A stretch of DNA of 5,805 nucleotides, from NCBI GenBank assembly GCA_030741455.1, contig JASLVI010000098.1:1-5805 (forward strand). The letters run 5' to 3'. Source of the DNA: Candidatus Poseidoniaceae archaeon (GTDB taxonomy: Archaea; Thermoplasmatota; Poseidoniia; Poseidoniales; Poseidoniaceae). How positions within the stretch are numbered: position 1 is the first letter of the stretch; each line of letters opens with the position of its first letter. Both the position numbers and the translations under genes were made by a program. The notes under the pieces were generated by a model, which made no database searches, was not told the origin of the DNA, and worked only from the letters and a program-made list of their open reading frames with translations. Shown piece after piece: positions 4,681 through 5,805 of this stretch.

Positions 4681-5805
4681 AATCAACAGCTTCTGCTACC
4701 AATTCAGTAATGTTTACCGAAGATGGTGGATCTGCACCAAGAACAGTGACCAAGGGGTCGTCTCCACCAGGAAGCAATGAGATGTCTGCATCTGCTCCTT
4801 CAGGTACATTTCGGTACAATGGTCGAGCAATGAGGAACTTATTGAGCGAAATGAAGACGATGGCAACAACAGACCAGAAAGCAAGAATGATTCCAAGACC
4901 TTTCGGATTGGCGGGATTCCAAACATCTTCAGTATTGGCAATCATATCACCGAAGTACGAGAGCATGAGTACACTGAACAAAATCGGGAAGGCAAGGTAA
5001 AGACACAAATCCCACCATCTTCCAACTTCGAGGTCGTTGTCACCTGTGTTGATGTAGTCATCACGGAATGCAGATACACCAACGCCGAGGTAACCAGCAA
5101 AGCCTGGAGGAGCCTTGCCCAATTCAACTTCTTTCTTCCACTTGATGTAGCCGTATTTCCAAATTGAGAAGGCGATAAACAATCCACTGAACATCAAACC
5201 ATAGCCCCAAATGTGGTCTTGAACTTCAAGGAATTCAGGGAAGGCGACACCTGCGGCGTCGAGCTTTATCCACATGATTGCAGATGGCAATCCGAAGAAG
5301 AAAATTGCAATCGATGTGATGAGAACGGAACGTTGTCGATCATAGCCATGATCAACAAAGTTTCGAACACACAATTCAACGGTTGAAATCATCGAGGTAA
5401 TCGCTGCAAAAGACAACGCAAGGAAGAAACCTGCCATCATCACAAATGCACCTATTGCACCACCTGGTGCTTGTGCAAAGACTTCAGGTAGTGCGAGGAA
5501 CGTAATCGCGGACGAACCATTCGTGACGGTTGCAAGCGGGTCGGAACTGACTGCAAAGATTGCAGAAAGAACTGCCAACCCAGCAATGATCGAGATGCTG
5601 TTGTTCGCAAAACCCATCGTAAATGCATTGAGAACCGTATCCTCATCCTTGCGCATGTAAACTGCGTAGGTGATGGCCATACCCATACCTGCTGAACACG
5701 ACCATGCCGATTGTGCTAGACCGTTAATCCATATCTCTGGATCAGATAGCTTAGAAGGATCGACTGTAAACATGAACAATGCACCATCAAGGCTACCATC
5801 GGACA
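4679..5805 (-). CDS. Sodium:neurotransmitter symporter (NSS/SNF) family transporter, C-terminal part
   Basis: NSS proteins import amino acids or related solutes using the Na+ gradient. The frame is open to the right edge, so the N-terminal half (TM1-5) is missing; 374 residues are visible. The TTG at 5779 is internal, not a start. The visible part begins just before TM6 (DPEIWINGLAQSAWSCSAGMGMAITYAVYMRKDED), which aligns without gaps to LeuT from memory. TM7-TM12 follow, with a long hydrophilic TM10-TM11 loop (codons about 5155-5010) and a cytoplasmic tail of about 50 residues. The TM7 Asn matching LeuT N286 (codon 5605-5603) and the TM8 Thr-Ser of the Na2 site (5398-5393) are kept. The LeuT E290 position is Ser (5593-5591), as in chloride-dependent members. 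LeuT F253 is replaced by Trp and T254 by Ser, so the substrate is unlikely to be simply leucine and cannot be named. It is the first visible gene of a run on this strand. Confidence 0.93.
   Translation of the reverse strand, partial: SDGSLDGALFMFTVDPSKLSDPEIWINGLAQSAWSCSAGMGMAITYAVYMRKDEDTVLNAFTMGFANNSISIIAGLAVLSAIFAVSSDPLATVTNGSSAITFLALPEVFAQAPGGAIGAFVMMAGFFLALSFAAITSMISTVELCVRNFVDHGYDRQRSVLITSIAIFFFGLPSAIMWIKLDAAGVAFPEFLEVQDHIWGYGLMFSGLFIAFSIWKYGYIKWKKEVELGKAPPGFAGYLGVGVSAFRDDYINTGDNDLEVGRWWDLCLYLAFPILFSVLMLSYFGDMIANTEDVWNPANPKGLGIILAFWSVVAIVFISLNKFLIARPLYRNVPEGADADISLLPGGDDPLVTVLGADPPSSVNITELVAEAVD

Noticed and set aside
5777..5779. TTG as the start of the NSS transporter
   Set aside because: The frame stays open to the right edge, and the residues upstream (SDGSLDGA) continue into the expected TM5-TM6 loop, so the TTG is an internal Leu codon.
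1..5805. Search for a new defence, mobile or repeat-array system
   Set aside because: No tandem or inverted repeats, transposase, recombinase, nuclease or CRISPR-like spacing is visible; the coding genes are housekeeping, transport or surface genes.

Overview
The window looks like chromosomal DNA from a marine, mesophilic euryarchaeon. Marine Group II (Candidatus Poseidoniales) or a related Thermoplasmatota lineage is my best guess. That rests on a euryarchaeal FtsZ1-type tubulin homologue, a tRNA gene with an archaeal bulge-helix-bulge intron, an A/T-rich box about 27 bp upstream of that tRNA, GGAG and GAGGTGA ribosome-binding sites, a PGF-CTERM-like surface-anchoring tail, acidic proteins and an Na+-coupled NSS-family transporter. 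The placement is inference, because no phylogenetic marker was compared.

Layout. Bases 1-293 (+) hold the end, or all, of a small Cys-containing protein of unknown function. Bases 310-411 (-) are an intron-containing tRNA-Tyr(GTA) with encoded CCA, facing that gene. Bases 412-592 are the divergent upstream region shared by the tRNA and ftsZ. The + strand then carries ftsZ (to 1789) and, after 59 bp, a secreted 273-residue protein with a signal peptide and a C-terminal PGF-type sorting signal (1849-2670). The right half is entirely on the minus strand. In transcription order it holds an NSS-family symporter (C-terminal half only, running off the right edge), a single-TM protein with a charged coiled-coil tail whose ribosome-binding site overlaps the symporter stop codon, and a complete histidyl-tRNA synthetase. 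hisS and the surface-protein gene converge with only 4 bp between their stop codons.

How the genes relate. The left block concerns cell division and the cell surface, and the right block nutrient uptake and translation. Most of this is housekeeping. The points most worth a second look are (i) the transporter, which has the residues of a chloride-dependent NSS protein (Gln, Ser, Ser, as in animal neurotransmitter transporters) instead of the Glu that LeuT uses, (ii) the translationally coupled one-TM partner protein, which may be an accessory subunit, and (iii) the archaeosortase-type tail on an uncharacterised surface protein next to ftsZ. I found no mobile element, CRISPR array or defence system.
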